Of a stretch of 64,000 nt of DNA, positions 34,177-44,719 are shown one piece after another. The position numbers and the translations under genes are program-made. Where the stretch lies: the NCBI GenBank assembly GCA_900323505.1, contig OOIN01000007.1:682001-746000 (forward strand), given 5' to 3'. The stretch is from Ustilago trichophora (lineage: Eukaryota > Basidiomycota > Ustilaginomycetes > Ustilaginales > Ustilaginaceae). The first letter of the stretch is position 1. Each line of letters opens with the position of its first letter. Under the pieces are notes generated by a model, which saw nothing but the letters and a program-made list of their open reading frames with translations, searched no databases and was not told the origin of the DNA.

Positions 34177-35561
34177 GCTTCTTCTGTGCGCCAAACTCGA
34201 CAGGTGGAGAATGCGGTCAAGCTATTGGTGGGCGGTCTTCTGAAACTGTCGAGGACTAGGACTTGAGAGGAATTCCGCGACGCCTTTGAATCTAGGTGCG
34301 AGTCACACGAGGTCTTGCGGGGGCGGAGGGGATACGAGTCTGACAATAGAACGAGGGCAAAAGGGCGAACAAAGCGATACACTACAGAGCCCTTGGCAGT
34401 ATCTTTCTGGCCACACACACAAGTCATTCGGTTTATGACTAGACTTGATTCGGAAGAGCCGCCACACTGATGAAGCTGCACAATTGACTGATAAGCATGC
34501 CCACTTTGACCAATGATGACAAGCTCCAACGGGAATCGACGTTGTCAGAGCGGCAACCGACTAGGACCGAGATGAGCTTCACAAAGGCATGCGATGTGGC
34601 GTTGTAAAGTCAACTGACCGACTTGAAAGAGCCGAAAACAGGCTTTGCGTAGGCCCGTGTGATTGGACATTGCTTCGAGTCGGGCTGTCGAATTGCATTT
34701 TGAACCGCCACCATCTTTGAAATTTTGTTTTTTGACGAAACTTTAGCAAGCGGTTGAGGATTTGCAACTCAGCAGGTTCGCAACACCCGATACCTCCTGT
34801 GTCGATTCTATTCTCCACTGCAACAATGATTGCACATTAAGGCTCGATTGCTCGTAGTGACGATATACCTAAGTTACGCTAGATCCAAGCCTTCAACCAC
34901 TTTGGAGATGGTGGCAACTGTGTCATCTCCAGTGATGTAATTTTGCCGTTCCGAAGCGGCGAAAAGGCCATGGCGAAGATGCAAAGCTTGACACAACAAC
35001 GCGTCAGGCGGAAAATTGATGCCGCAGGTTCGACCAACCAAAGGTTTGCAGAACGTTGAAAACGAAAAGAAAAAAAAAATCACCGAAGCTTGCCCATCGG
35101 ACCGCAAGAACCGAAACAGTGTGGATCAGAGCGAGCTGTTTTGGGATCGACACGCTGCTCTGCTGCTCTCTGCGCAGTTTCGAATTTCAGGGCTTGCTCC
35201 AGAGCCGCTCCAGAAACACGGTCAACAAGATGATCCGCGGCCGTCTGCTTCAAGTATCCACCATCCCTGCCTTGTCCCTCTTCCAACGCTCGTCGCTGAA
35301 TCTGGCTCTTCAACGCCCGAAGATTTCAGGAACGCTGAGCCGGAATTCTCGGCAGCACATGCATGCTTTGTTATACTACACCAGGCCGCCATGGGTAGGA
35401 AAGCCAAGTACCAGCTTCAATCTCTGCGACACCTTCGCGTGTTGCATGCTTAAGTGGAAGGAGACAATGAGGCGTAGGTCACATTCTGTCATCATTACAT
35501 AATCAATTCTAGAACTCCACTTTTCAGACCCTGCATCGACTGTGTTGGACTTAGCCGCTCA
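33951..35561. other. Long intergenic region between permease and spp2
   Basis: 1.6 kb. The permease promoter side has a TATATT-like element near 34075-34080 and a 47-bp A run at 34126-34172. The remainder has short ORFs without family resemblance. No RNA gene is recognised. Confidence 0.6.
34126..34172. repeat. Poly(A) homopolymer, 47 bp
   Basis: Perfect A run on the plus strand (poly-T on the permease sense strand), 176-222 bp upstream of the permease ATG. Confidence 0.95.
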
Positions 35562-35654
35562 ATGTCCAGCAATGCCCGCCTTCGCGCCACCATCACCACT
35601 TGGAATGGTCCACTGAGCGCAGCTACACTTGCTGGCGCTCCTACTGCCCGATAA
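35562..35654 (+). promoter_or_regulatory. Upstream ORF overlapping the spp2 start (TAATG)
   Basis: A 30-codon ORF begins at ATG 35562 (MSSNARLRATITTW...) and its TAA stop (35652-35654) shares its last A with the spp2 ATG (35654-35656). This is a classic stop-restart overlap and could lower or regulate spp2 translation by reinitiation. If the mRNA starts downstream of 35562, the uORF is irrelevant. Confidence 0.5.
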
Positions 35655-36928
35655 TGGCTGGCTACCACAACGATAAGTCCTCAAAGCCAAGTACGAGGCC
35701 TCGTGCTTTTGGCGACTCAGACGACGACGAGGACAATGCCCACCATCCGTCGTCATCCAGCCGACACCAAGAGATTGTCTCTTTCGGACGCGATGGAGCT
35801 CAAGAGCGAAAGGCAGCACTCGCGCCTGCTCCGCCACGAGTCATTCCGGTCGCTTCTAATCTCGACTGGCGACAGGACCGCAAACAGCGTCTAGGCATGG
35901 CTTCCAACCTTCGGTCGCTCGGTCCAATGGTCTCGATGCGTCGCGCAGATTCTTCCGCTACAGCAGGCTCCAACCCTTCCTCTACTGCCGCGAACGGCGT
36001 GTCAGATGCGGATGTAATCAATACAGAAGCTCAGAAGAAGGGGCTTGAATTGCGAAAGTCAAAGCCGCGCAACGACGGCACGGCCGAAGGCAGTCTAAAA
36101 GACGATGCACAGGCCGAGGGCTCAGCCGGACCAGCTGCACCGATCACGGCCACAGAAGAAGCAGGAACCGATCAAGAAGCACTCAAAGCTCTGCTGGCAG
36201 GTGAAGGAGCTGGGAGCACCCACACAGGCCAGCCTTTGATCATCCACTACGAATCCGAAGCCGAAGTGCTTCAACACGACATTGACACCCGGCCTGATGC
36301 GCCAACCCTCGACGATTATGCAGCCACCCCGATCGAACAGTTTGGCATGGCTCTGCTTCGAGGCATGGGCTGGAAGGAAGGCATGGGCGCAGGAAAAAGC
36401 GGAAAGGGCCCTCAGCAGGCTGCCGAGCCCAAAAAGCGCGCAGCGCTCCTCGGTCTCGGCGCAAAGGAACGACCTACAGGACCTATAGGTTTGCCTTCAT
36501 CTTCATCACGTAGCTACCGACCCAAGGACAAGCGCGACTACAAGTATGTGCCCGTTGCCAAAGGCGACAGTCAACCTGCCTCAAAAGCACGGTCAAATGC
36601 ATCCGATCAACGTCCACAAGACGACCGCCATTCCGAATACAGGTCCAAAGATAGAAGCTCGTCCCACGACGACCACAAAAGGGAGAGATATGATCGACAC
36701 GCAAGCACGCGCGACAGATCGCGGCACGAGTCTTCACGTTCTTCCCATCGACAGCGTTCACGAAGTCCCAAGAGGTATCGGAACGACGATCGAGACCGCC
36801 ATCGTGACCGACCGAGAGATGACAGAGACACCGAGAGGCGTTCGCATGGCTCGTCGAGGTCAGAGTACGAGCGCAGATCTGATCGGGACCGTGACCGAGA
36901 CGATCGGCAGAGAGACCACCGTCGTTGA
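35654..36928 (+). CDS. spp2: Pre-mRNA splicing factor Spp2 (G-patch, GPKOW-like)
   Basis: Spp2 is the G-patch partner that activates the DEAH helicase Prp2 before the first step of splicing. The 424-residue product has the diagnostic Spp2 G-patch near 228-250, TPIEQFGMALLRGMGWKEGM, followed by GAGKSGKGP. Just before it is DDYAATPIEQFG-type sequence, and after it KRAALLGLGAKERP. N-terminal segment FGDSDDDEDN and PRVIPVASNLDWRQDRK are also Spp2-like. The last 110 residues are RD/RS-rich (HRDRPRDDRDTERRS), typical of splicing factors but a longer tail than in yeast. No intron is needed. The upstream ORF touching its start is listed separately. Confidence 0.85.
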   Translation: MAGYHNDKSSKPSTRPRAFGDSDDDEDNAHHPSSSSRHQEIVSFGRDGAQERKAALAPAPPRVIPVASNLDWRQDRKQRLGMASNLRSLGPMVSMRRADSSATAGSNPSSTAANGVSDADVINTEAQKKGLELRKSKPRNDGTAEGSLKDDAQAEGSAGPAAPITATEEAGTDQEALKALLAGEGAGSTHTGQPLIIHYESEAEVLQHDIDTRPDAPTLDDYAATPIEQFGMALLRGMGWKEGMGAGKSGKGPQQAAEPKKRAALLGLGAKERPTGPIGLPSSSSRSYRPKDKRDYKYVPVAKGDSQPASKARSNASDQRPQDDRHSEYRSKDRSSSHDDHKRERYDRHASTRDRSRHESSRSSHRQRSRSPKRYRNDDRDRHRDRPRDDRDTERRSHGSSRSEYERRSDRDRDRDDRQRDHRR

Positions 36929-37123
36929 CGTTGCTTGCCGACCGAATTTTCGCAGCATTGAAATCACGCACATCTATAGATATCAGTGGAATGTCACCTA
37001 TACCCCGACTCTTACTACCATTAGAATTGACTGCATCATAGACAAGACGAAAAATGGGCTTGTGAATAGCGTTTGCATGGATTTTGTCTTTTCAGCTCGC
37101 GCGACACGCTTCAAATTTACAAG

Positions 37124-38443
37124 ATGGCCGTCGAAAGCGCCGATGAGGGGTCCGGCTTTCTGGCCGAATTCTTCTTGCCCCATGCGCTGTGCACACAAAC
37201 ACATGAGGTTCCACGTGAGACCCTTGCCCTCGTCAAGCACTGTACCCATCATCCCGAGCCTAACGAGCATCATCTTATTTGGTCTCAGACCACCATCCTC
37301 AATCCAACACCAAGCATGGGTCAAGTCAGCTTCTCGCTGGCTACATTCGGCGACCAGCTCGAAGCATGGTCTCGAACTCCGCTGCATCCCACCTTCCTTC
37401 CCGTGGGCACGTTGGCTCTCATTCACGCAGCCAGAGTCAGCCATGCCACTCGACAAGTTGCCGGTAGTCACAAAACCCAATTGGGAATTTGGCAGGGATT
37501 CTTGCTCAACCAGATACTCATGTTTGGCGGTGTCATTATCAGCAATATTTTGTTGGCAACACCTTCGTTGGTGTTGGTGGCTTGGCCCGTCTTGTTGCTT
37601 TACGGTGGAGTGCATGTGATGTTGGATGTTACGCCGTTGGGTAAGATGTTGTTGGACGCTCAGGATGTCGAGTTTGTTGGGATCTTGTGAGTGTTCAATG
37701 GATGCCAAATTGGTGGCTCAAAGAGGTTTTGTACGAGGTGTGATGCTGATATTAAGATGATTTTTGCTCTCTTTGCGTTGAAAGAATGGACCTCTCTTTC
37801 GCACTGTTGGATGGCATTCTCCGAGCTGAGGGAATCATTGATCTCGGTGTTGAGCTCGTAAGCGCCCATCCCTTCGCCTTACCATCCGATTTTTCGCATA
37901 CGAGTATCTTCCCAACTCACACCTGCAATCCCCCCCTCCCTTTACCCCATTTGCACGTCCCAACCCCTTTTACAGGTCCGTAAACATCCCTCACCCGAAA
38001 TCTCATCCTCAATTTTCGCCGCATTGCTCAATTCCGCCATCATCGGAGGAGGCGTCCCACTCCTCATCGACCTCTTTAATCTCGACTCACCCACTGGCAA
38101 TTGGAGCGTTCGAACCCCATCCTGGGCCAAAAACCCTTTCAGTGGCACCAACGACATCATCAGCGCAACGTTGCTTGCATATATCCATCTAGGATTGAGC
38201 AGTTCTGCACCATCACAGTTCCCTCTCATCGGAAGCATGCTTAATAACTTTGGCTTAGATGGACTGAGCGACAAGGATGTTCGCACTTTTTGCTCGCTGT
38301 TGCTCGGTGCGGGATTGCTAGCGGAAAAGGCGGTCAAGCTGGCGCAAGAAACTCCTCGCGAAAAGACCAAGGCTATCGGTAGCAGCAAGAATGGCAGTTC
38401 CAACGGAAGCGCCAAGAACCGCAAGCATGCTTCGAAAAAGTAG
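37124..38443 (+). CDS. Multi-pass membrane protein, TRIC-channel-like
   Basis: Exons 37124-37686, 37785-37857 and 37976-38443 (563+73+468 nt) encode 367 residues; both joins restore frame (VGIL-MDLSF and GVEL-VRKH). About six or seven hydrophobic segments are visible, e.g. FLLNQILMFGGVIISNILLA, LVLVAWPVLLLYGGVHVM and SSIFAALLNSAIIGGG. The order of features parallels TRIC (TMEM38) cation channels of ER membranes: a Gly-rich first half, then a helix with basic residues ending in Asp-Gly-Ile (ALLDGILRAEGIIDLGVE), then Gly-Gly-hydrophobic, then GNW before a Pro/Lys loop and a final helix. This match is by eye and weak. A C-terminal Lys/Ser tail (KNRKHASKK) ends in KK, compatible with ER retrieval. 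An upstream in-frame ATG at 37073 is possible. Confidence 0.75.
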
Positions 38444-38566
38444 CAATAGATTTTGTCACACTCCAACCTCTTCCACTCTAGAGACACGCTTTTTCATGAT
38501 TGACAAAAAGATGACCAAAATATGCTCGTTCGTTCAAACAACATCTTTTCAAAGAAGCTAGCTGAT

Positions 38567-41500
38567 CTACCAAATGCGTGAACGCACCATGTTGTACCGA
38601 CTCACCTCCATCAGAGAGGTTTCCTTTTTCGGCTTTTGCTGTCCCTCCCCTTTCGCCTTTTCTCTGTCCTTGTCCTTCTGCACTGGCATGACGTGCGTTC
38701 CGTCGAGTTTGATCTGAATCGCATCGTCATCCGGCTTATCGATAAACCGCCCGAGCGACTTGTCGTAGCTCCTTTCGTCCTTGTTCGTGCCAATAGGTGC
38801 TCTGTCTCTTGCGTTGAGGTTCTCTTCACCCTCCCGTTCATGCATGGTAGCGTAGCGATGAGAAGCAAAGCTGACGAGATTTGTACCCAGCAAAAGCTTG
38901 ATCGCCACCAGAAAAGCCCAGGCGATGACGGCGGTGAGTGCCCAAGCGGATCCCCTGACGAAGAGGTCGAGGGCTCGTATCCAGTCATTGTCAATATCGT
39001 TTGCGCCAAATTCGCGAGCAACAACACCAATCCAGCCCGTTTCGGAGACACGAGGGTTGATGGGCGCAATGCATTCATCGATGTGACTCGTATCGCCGAT
39101 CATACCAATGATCTGCAAGATCAGTCGAACAAGGAGACATGCCAGTGGTAAAGCAGCGAAACCAAGACGACGGCTGATGATGGGGCTCTGGTCGACAAAG
39201 GTATGCTTGCGGCTAGTTTCTTTGGTTGAGGGACCTCCCACAACAAGATCACGGCAGAGCACGTCCATGAATCGGCCGTAGACTGCAGGTCGAATGTGGT
39301 TGAACTTGGTGATAAAAGCATGCTTGAGCCAGTCAACGATGCACTCGCTGGCCAAGACGATGCATACCGGTGTCAAGACTGTCTCGAGCAGACTCAGACT
39401 TGGGAACACCGTAAAACTGGCAGGGAGAGGGCTTGAAGATGGCTCGAGCGATCCTCCTGACAGCTCGATCAAGTTTCGAAGACCGATAGCTGAAAGCATG
39501 AGGGTGAGTTGGAAGCGTTCGACAATGTCGGCGCACGTCATCTGGAAGACGTTTTCCTTTTCGAATTTTTTAAAGACGCTCGATTTGATCTCGACGAACT
39601 GGTTCGAGAGGAGCAGAGTGAGCAACGCATTGTCGTAGCTGTTGATGGCTACGTTGAGCGTCACGAGCTGGTAGAAGAGGACCAGAGTGTGTGCCAATAC
39701 GTAGCAGAGACTGAGGCAGAAGAAGCCAATCGGTCTCAGATAAGGCTGCTTTCCGTTTTTTCGGCGTGAAAGCGTGCTTCGAGAAAACAGCGAGTCGAGC
39801 AAGTCTTGGCCGAAGCTGCAGCATAGGCGATCGGCAATCTCGAGCACGTTGAAAATGACTGACAGCTTGACCACATCCTGACCTCGCACAGAGTGGTACA
39901 TCTTACTGGCGTCGGTGATGCGCGACAAGATGATGCAGCTCAATACGATCAGCAGCATCTTGAGGATGTCGCACTTTTGGGAAGAGTGGAGATATCGCTT
40001 TTGACCACCGAGGATCCATATTGCACTGTTGCCGACCCATGTCCACATAGCAACACCAAATCGAAGTGGGAGAATGGTAAAAGTGTAGAGGAATGAGTCG
40101 AGGCAGACGACGAATCCAAACATGATGATCTTTTCCATCCAAAAGGGGATCGAGATAAAGTTGGTGACCCTCTCCCATTTCATTTCCTGCGTGGCATCAA
40201 AATCGGTGGCGAGCACTTCCTCTTTGAGATAGTCCCAGAGACTGAATGGCGTTCTGTCTGGGCGTGCTGACGGAAGAGAGCCATTGGAATTTTGCTGTGA
40301 TTCTTTTGTGTTCTCGGCTTGAGGAGTAGGCTTTGATTCTGCATCGCCGGGCGCAGGATTAATTTGTGGCTCTTCATGCAGCATGGCCAGGCTGAGCCTT
40401 GGGGTCATGTAAGCCTCCAAAGGCTCTTGCATCTCATTGTCAAAGATGAGCGGTGATGGTGCCAGACCTGCGAAGGAGCGTTTCTGCTTGAGACCGAAAG
40501 AGTTCAACTCATCCGATCTCTGAAGAGATGAAGTCGAACCTTTCATGTTGTTGAGCGCCAGATTGGTCCTGGGCGAAGGTGGTGGACGCGCGAGTCGATC
40601 GGCTGTGCTCTCTGTTATTTCTGAGCCAAGAGTTCTACCCTTCAAGGCTACTGAGTCCGAGAAGGGGGCTTTTTGTGTTTGTGGCAGTTCGCGATCGACC
40701 GGAGAGGTCGCATATTCATCCAAAGAGTGATGATTCTCTTGTTTGACTCTAATTGCACTCGATCGACGGCTGCCAGACGATCGAGCATGACCCTTGGTCT
40801 CTTTTTCCGAGTCGTAGTCATACCGCAGACCATCGGCTCGACCGCCTGCGTCAGCACTGTCTACTGCCTCAGCAAGATGTGGCTGATGATAGGACTCTCG
40901 CTGATGCCCTTGTTGCTGTGTTTCATAAATCGAGCTTGGTGGACTAGGTGAGACATCGTTTCCCACAGTTGGAGAGACACTGCCAAGATTCTCGGACGAC
41001 GGTGAAGATGCAAAGGATGACATGCCTGACAGCAAGAGAGCTCGGCGGCTTTTGCGATATTGTTGTGTGGCTTCTCGATAGGAGCGACGATGTTGATTTA
41101 GTTCTTCAGCATCAGCATCGTCGGAAAAGTCGGAGGCCGAATCTTCGTAGTTGGGACCCTCGTAGACGATGTTGCCGTCTTCATCCATGAGGATGCTGTC
41201 TTCTTCGTCTTCCCATACATCCTCGTCGTCTTCGGTAGCAGTAAGGCCGTTGTTCTGGGATCTATTTGGAGGCTCGGCCGTCGATTCACGCGAGTGTGAG
41301 CCTGGCAGGTCGTCAGTAGACAACGTAGGCGAACCTAGATCATCTGCATGCTGGGCCGCTTTGTCGTTGCCATTTGGCTGTGACACATTATATTCTGACA
41401 GCACCTGTACCGGTGCAAGCTTCGTGGATTCTGGGAGTAAGAGACTGCCGTCCTCTGACGACTCTCGCCGTAACGTCTCTTCGCTAATGCGATTTGGGCG

Positions 41501-41614
41501 GTCGAAATTGTTGGAATCTGTTGCACTTCCATTCCAGGAGGGTTCTGCGTCGTGTACAGCACCTATCGAACCGGGCGGCGGCAGCGTTGTGCCGTTTGTA
41601 TCTTCGCCCTTCAT
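38567..41614 (-). CDS. TAPT1/Emp65 family ER membrane protein
   Basis: The 1015-residue product has a long disordered acidic N-terminal half (about 1-460) and a conserved TAPT1 (DUF747) membrane domain from about 465: SLWDYLKEEVLATDFDAT, ERVTNFISIPFWMEKIIMFG, CLDSFLYTFTILPLRFG, then VIFNVLEIADRLCCSFGQDL and LTLLLSNQFVEIKSSVFKKF, which are family hallmarks. In yeast Emp65 works with Slp1 to protect folding ER luminal proteins. The C-terminal tail is charged. The first true ATG is 41614; the codon at 41626 is GTG. It converges with the TRIC-like gene (123 bp between stops) and diverges from the methyltransferase gene. Confidence 0.9.
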   Translation of the reverse strand: MKGEDTNGTTLPPPGSIGAVHDAEPSWNGSATDSNNFDRPNRISEETLRRESSEDGSLLLPESTKLAPVQVLSEYNVSQPNGNDKAAQHADDLGSPTLSTDDLPGSHSRESTAEPPNRSQNNGLTATEDDEDVWEDEEDSILMDEDGNIVYEGPNYEDSASDFSDDADAEELNQHRRSYREATQQYRKSRRALLLSGMSSFASSPSSENLGSVSPTVGNDVSPSPPSSIYETQQQGHQRESYHQPHLAEAVDSADAGGRADGLRYDYDSEKETKGHARSSGSRRSSAIRVKQENHHSLDEYATSPVDRELPQTQKAPFSDSVALKGRTLGSEITESTADRLARPPPSPRTNLALNNMKGSTSSLQRSDELNSFGLKQKRSFAGLAPSPLIFDNEMQEPLEAYMTPRLSLAMLHEEPQINPAPGDAESKPTPQAENTKESQQNSNGSLPSARPDRTPFSLWDYLKEEVLATDFDATQEMKWERVTNFISIPFWMEKIIMFGFVVCLDSFLYTFTILPLRFGVAMWTWVGNSAIWILGGQKRYLHSSQKCDILKMLLIVLSCIILSRITDASKMYHSVRGQDVVKLSVIFNVLEIADRLCCSFGQDLLDSLFSRSTLSRRKNGKQPYLRPIGFFCLSLCYVLAHTLVLFYQLVTLNVAINSYDNALLTLLLSNQFVEIKSSVFKKFEKENVFQMTCADIVERFQLTLMLSAIGLRNLIELSGGSLEPSSSPLPASFTVFPSLSLLETVLTPVCIVLASECIVDWLKHAFITKFNHIRPAVYGRFMDVLCRDLVVGGPSTKETSRKHTFVDQSPIISRRLGFAALPLACLLVRLILQIIGMIGDTSHIDECIAPINPRVSETGWIGVVAREFGANDIDNDWIRALDLFVRGSAWALTAVIAWAFLVAIKLLLGTNLVSFASHRYATMHEREGEENLNARDRAPIGTNKDERSYDKSLGRFIDKPDDDAIQIKLDGTHVMPVQKDKDREKAKGEGQQKPKKETSLMEVSRYNMVRSRIW

Positions 41615-41929
41615 GTAGAGCGGCACATGTGTGCGCGTGCGTGCGTGCGCGAAGCTGTGGATGCTTTAAAGGTCGTGGTAATAGGTTGACTTGGCCACAA
41701 TGAACCCTGTGTTGAAAGTTAGCGAACACGTTGGAGCAATTTGTGTGAGCGTGGGGTTTGTGGAGGCGATTTTTTCGCGGAACTCGGATCAGGAAGTGCT
41801 CTTCGTTATCTTGGAAGAAGTTCTTGTCCGAATGGTGTTGTTCAAGGTAAGAATACGAGATCCTCTCCACGGCATACTGCAGCGATAGCCGTATTGACCC
41901 CGTTGCACCCATCACCTTACAGATCGAAA
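41615..41929. promoter_or_regulatory. Divergent promoter, TAPT1-like and CARNMT1-like genes
   Basis: 315 bp between opposite start codons. It has a GT-alternating stretch (about 41627-41650) and no TATA box. A CAG just before the plus-strand start (41919-41921) raises the possibility of a 5' UTR intron. Confidence 0.55.
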
Positions 41930-43358
41930 ATGGACACCGGAACCATGTCACATGAAGACGAAGAGCAGCGACTCGAAAGGCAGCATTTCGCCAACGTGCT
42001 CAAAGCCTTTGACGATTATCTACCCTACTGCTTGATGGCCAACGATGCACGCCGCAGATCGTACTTTTCTCTGCCACACGCGCATCAACAGCTACTTGCC
42101 GAACTGAATCAGCCGCTGCCCCTTCCGGAACTTGGGAACGGATCGCCTCAAGCACAGCAGTCACGCGGATTTAAGGGGAGGCTGGAAGAGATTGACGACC
42201 GAATCCGCCGCAATGCGGATCTGTTGACCATGATTGCGGACGAGTCTCGCGGCTTTCTTGGTCCCGACCTATTCGAGCAAGATGAGACTTTAGAAGAATC
42301 AAAGACGATTCACGAAGCAGGGCATGGCGCCGCCAGCAGCAGCAGCAATAGCAGCGGCAGCGGCAAAGGTGATCACAAGGGCATTGCTAGCAAAGCAGGA
42401 CGCAAACGCAGAAAAATCTCGGGACACGAAATCGACAAGATCCAGAGCACGCTTAAGCAGTTTGTACGTGACTGGAGCCGCGAAGGTGAGGCAGAACGTC
42501 TCGCTGTATATGGACCCTTGATGGACGCTGTGGAGAGGCGATACGGCAAGATTCCGTTCGAAAGCCGTGGTCACGTCCGCATCTTGATTCCAGGAGCAGG
42601 GCTTGGTCGGCTTGCGTTCGAGTATGCGGCACAGGGCTACTCGTGCCAAGGCAACGAGTTTAGCTTCTACATGTTGGTCGCTTCTCAACACATCCTCAAC
42701 AAGACAAGCCAAGTTGAAGAACACACGATCTATCCATTCATTCACTCGTCGAGCAATTGGAGGACGGCCAACGACATGCTGCGTCCCATCCGCATACCCG
42801 ATGTGTTGCCGTCGATGCTGCCGCAAACGAGCGAATTCAGCATGGTGGCAGGTGAATTTTGCGAGGTCTACTCGAAGCCAGATGAGAAGCGGGCGTGGCA
42901 CGTGGTGGCCACCTGCTTCTTTATCGACACGGCCAAGAATGTGTTGCGATACATGGAGACTTTGAATCACCTCTTACCCATAGGAGGACACTGGATCAAT
43001 GCAGGTCCGCTGCTGTGGCATTTCGAGAACTCAGGCAACTCTCGCGGGGGTTCGGGTGACAGTCTGAGCATCGAGCTGACGCTGGACGAGCTTGTGCAGC
43101 TTTTGCCCAAGATGGGCTTTGAACTCGAGGTGAGTGCTGTGCACCCGTGCACTTTTGCCATCGTGTAAGCTTTAACAAGACCCTGACACTGACGACACCC
43201 TTGCTTCCTTTCTTGACCGTGTCAACCTACAGGAACGCCAACAACTCTCGCCGACGCCGTACACGGGCATGCTCAACGGCATGCTGCAGTACCACTACTT
43301 GCCCGAATTCTTTGTATGCCGCAAGGTGCGAGACGTCGAGCCAGCACCGATTGTTTAG
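41930..43358 (+). CDS. Carnosine N-methyltransferase-like protein (N2227 family)
   Basis: SAM-dependent methyltransferase of the N2227/CARNMT1 family (yeast YNL092W). Exons 41930-43129 and 43233-43358 (400+42 codons, phase 0) give 441 residues. The SAM motif is HVRILIPGAGLGRLAFEYA at about 215-233, followed by family signatures QGNEFSFYMLVASQHILN, MVAGEFCEVY, HVVATCFFIDTAKNVLRYME and GGHWINAGPLLWHFE. Exon 2 supplies the conserved C-terminus, TPYTGMLNGMLQYHYLPEFF and VCRK. A Ser/Gly-Lys-rich, potentially nuclear-localising insert lies near 125-160 (GRKRRKIS). A second ATG at 41945 is an alternative start. Its stop is only 68 bp from the stop codon of the opposing sod gene. Confidence 0.92.
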
Positions 43359-43426
43359 AGCAAAGAGGGATTTTTTTTTTCTTTTCATTGACTTGCTCGC
43401 GAAGTATTGATTACAGAAAAACGGAC

Positions 43427-44133
43427 TTAGACACGAGCCTTGGCGTCGGTCTGAGCAGCCTTGAAACGCTCCTCGGCCTCCTTGAAGTTGATGACCGACC
43501 AGATGTTCTTGAAGTAGTCTGAATGAGAAGGAGGAGGGAAGGAAAATACACAATGTCAGCGTACAGAATTGGCGTGAAGAAAACGGGGGGAAATGTATAC
43601 TCACCAGCCTTGACGTTTTTGTACTGAAGGTAGAAGGCGTGCTCCCAAGCGTCAACACCAATGATGGGGTGGTGCGAGATGAGAGGGTCCTGGTCCTTGG
43701 TGGTGACAACCTCGAGCTTGGAGTTCTTGGGGTTGAATCCAAGCCATCCCCAGCCGGAGCCCTGGATGGTGGCGATGGTGGCGTTGAAGGAGGACTTGAG
43801 GTTGTCGAGCGAGCCAAAGTCACGCTCGATGGCCTGCTTGAGGGGACCATCCTGGAGGGATCCACCACCCTGGCTGGAGGGGGCGAGGTTCTTCCAGAAG
43901 AGCGAGTGGTTGATGTGACCACCACCGTTGAACTTGATGGCGGACTGGAGCTCGATCTGCTTGCGAACGTCGTTGGACGAGATGGCCGAGTTGTAGGCCT
44001 TGATGGCATTGTTAAGGTTGGTAACGTAGAGCTGGTGGTGCTTGGTGTGGTGGATGGTCATGATCTCCTCGGAGATGGCTGGCTCGAGCGCATTGTAAGC
44101 GTAGGGAAGCTGGGGGAGAGTGTGCTCAGACAT
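43427..44133 (-). CDS. Manganese superoxide dismutase, no transit peptide visible
   Basis: Dismutates superoxide. Exons 43605-44133 and 43427-43518 (529+92 nt, phase 1) encode 206 residues. Start [20 protein letters not shown] runs straight into the enzyme fold. Metal ligands are seen in [22 protein letters not shown], and [21 protein letters not shown] is the Mn-type signature. The last exon gives [19 protein letters not shown]. Mitochondrial Mn-SODs have an extra 20-35 residue presequence; none is present here, so this copy is probably cytosolic, unless an unseen upstream exon exists. Tight codon bias suggests high expression. Confidence 0.95.
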
Positions 44134-44204
44134 TTTTGCGATATCGACGAGGGTGGTGGTTTGACGGTGACGGAGTGTGAGGGAGGTTAGTAATCGTGTG
44201 TCTC

Positions 44205-44210
44205 TATATA
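44205..44210 (-). promoter_or_regulatory. TATA box of the Mn-SOD gene
   Basis: TATATA 72-77 bp upstream of the ATG, read on the minus strand. Confidence 0.55.
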
Positions 44211-44617
44211 TTTTGAAAGCGGCGAACGAGCCAAGTTGGTGTGGAAAGGAGGCTTCGGTGTGGAGACTGAACTCTGAGCTCAGGAGTGATCATCTGCCGT
44301 GTGTGTGAATAGGACTATCTCCGCCCCGCGATTTCCCATTTCCCATTACTCATTTGGCGGGCAATCCGGCCAGCGTCGGTTCCTTATGCCGTGCTTTGGT
44401 CAAGGGTGAGAGAATTAGAAGGAATTCTGGCGCCTTCGCTGTCTCTCTGCTTTTTCGATCAGTGCTCAGCTTGTTACGCCATTTCCAACGTGAAAATGGT
44501 CCGTGCTCGTTCCTCTCTAATTTCAGTCTTTGAGGTTGAACCATTGTCATGCAGGTTCTTGACCTGTCGACAGCAGAGGTTATTAACAATACAACACTGA
44601 GTCCGCTCAGCATACAA

Positions 44618-44719
44618 GCATTGATAGTGTAGGGGTATCATGAGTCGTTGCCACTTATCGCCTGCATAAGGCGTGACTACCGATTCGACTCGACCGGGGT
44701 TCGAGTCCCCGTCAATGCA
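44618..44719 (+). tRNA. tRNA-Gly (GCC) with intron, copy 1
   Basis: Acceptor GCATTGA pairs with TCAATGC; anticodon stem AGTCG pairs with CGACT, enclosing TTGCCA plus an intron of about 30 nt after position 37; anticodon GCC; T arm CGGGG-TTCGAGT-CCCCG. The 102-bp sequence is the same as the copy at 52455-52556 on the other strand apart from two intron bases. Confidence 0.88.
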
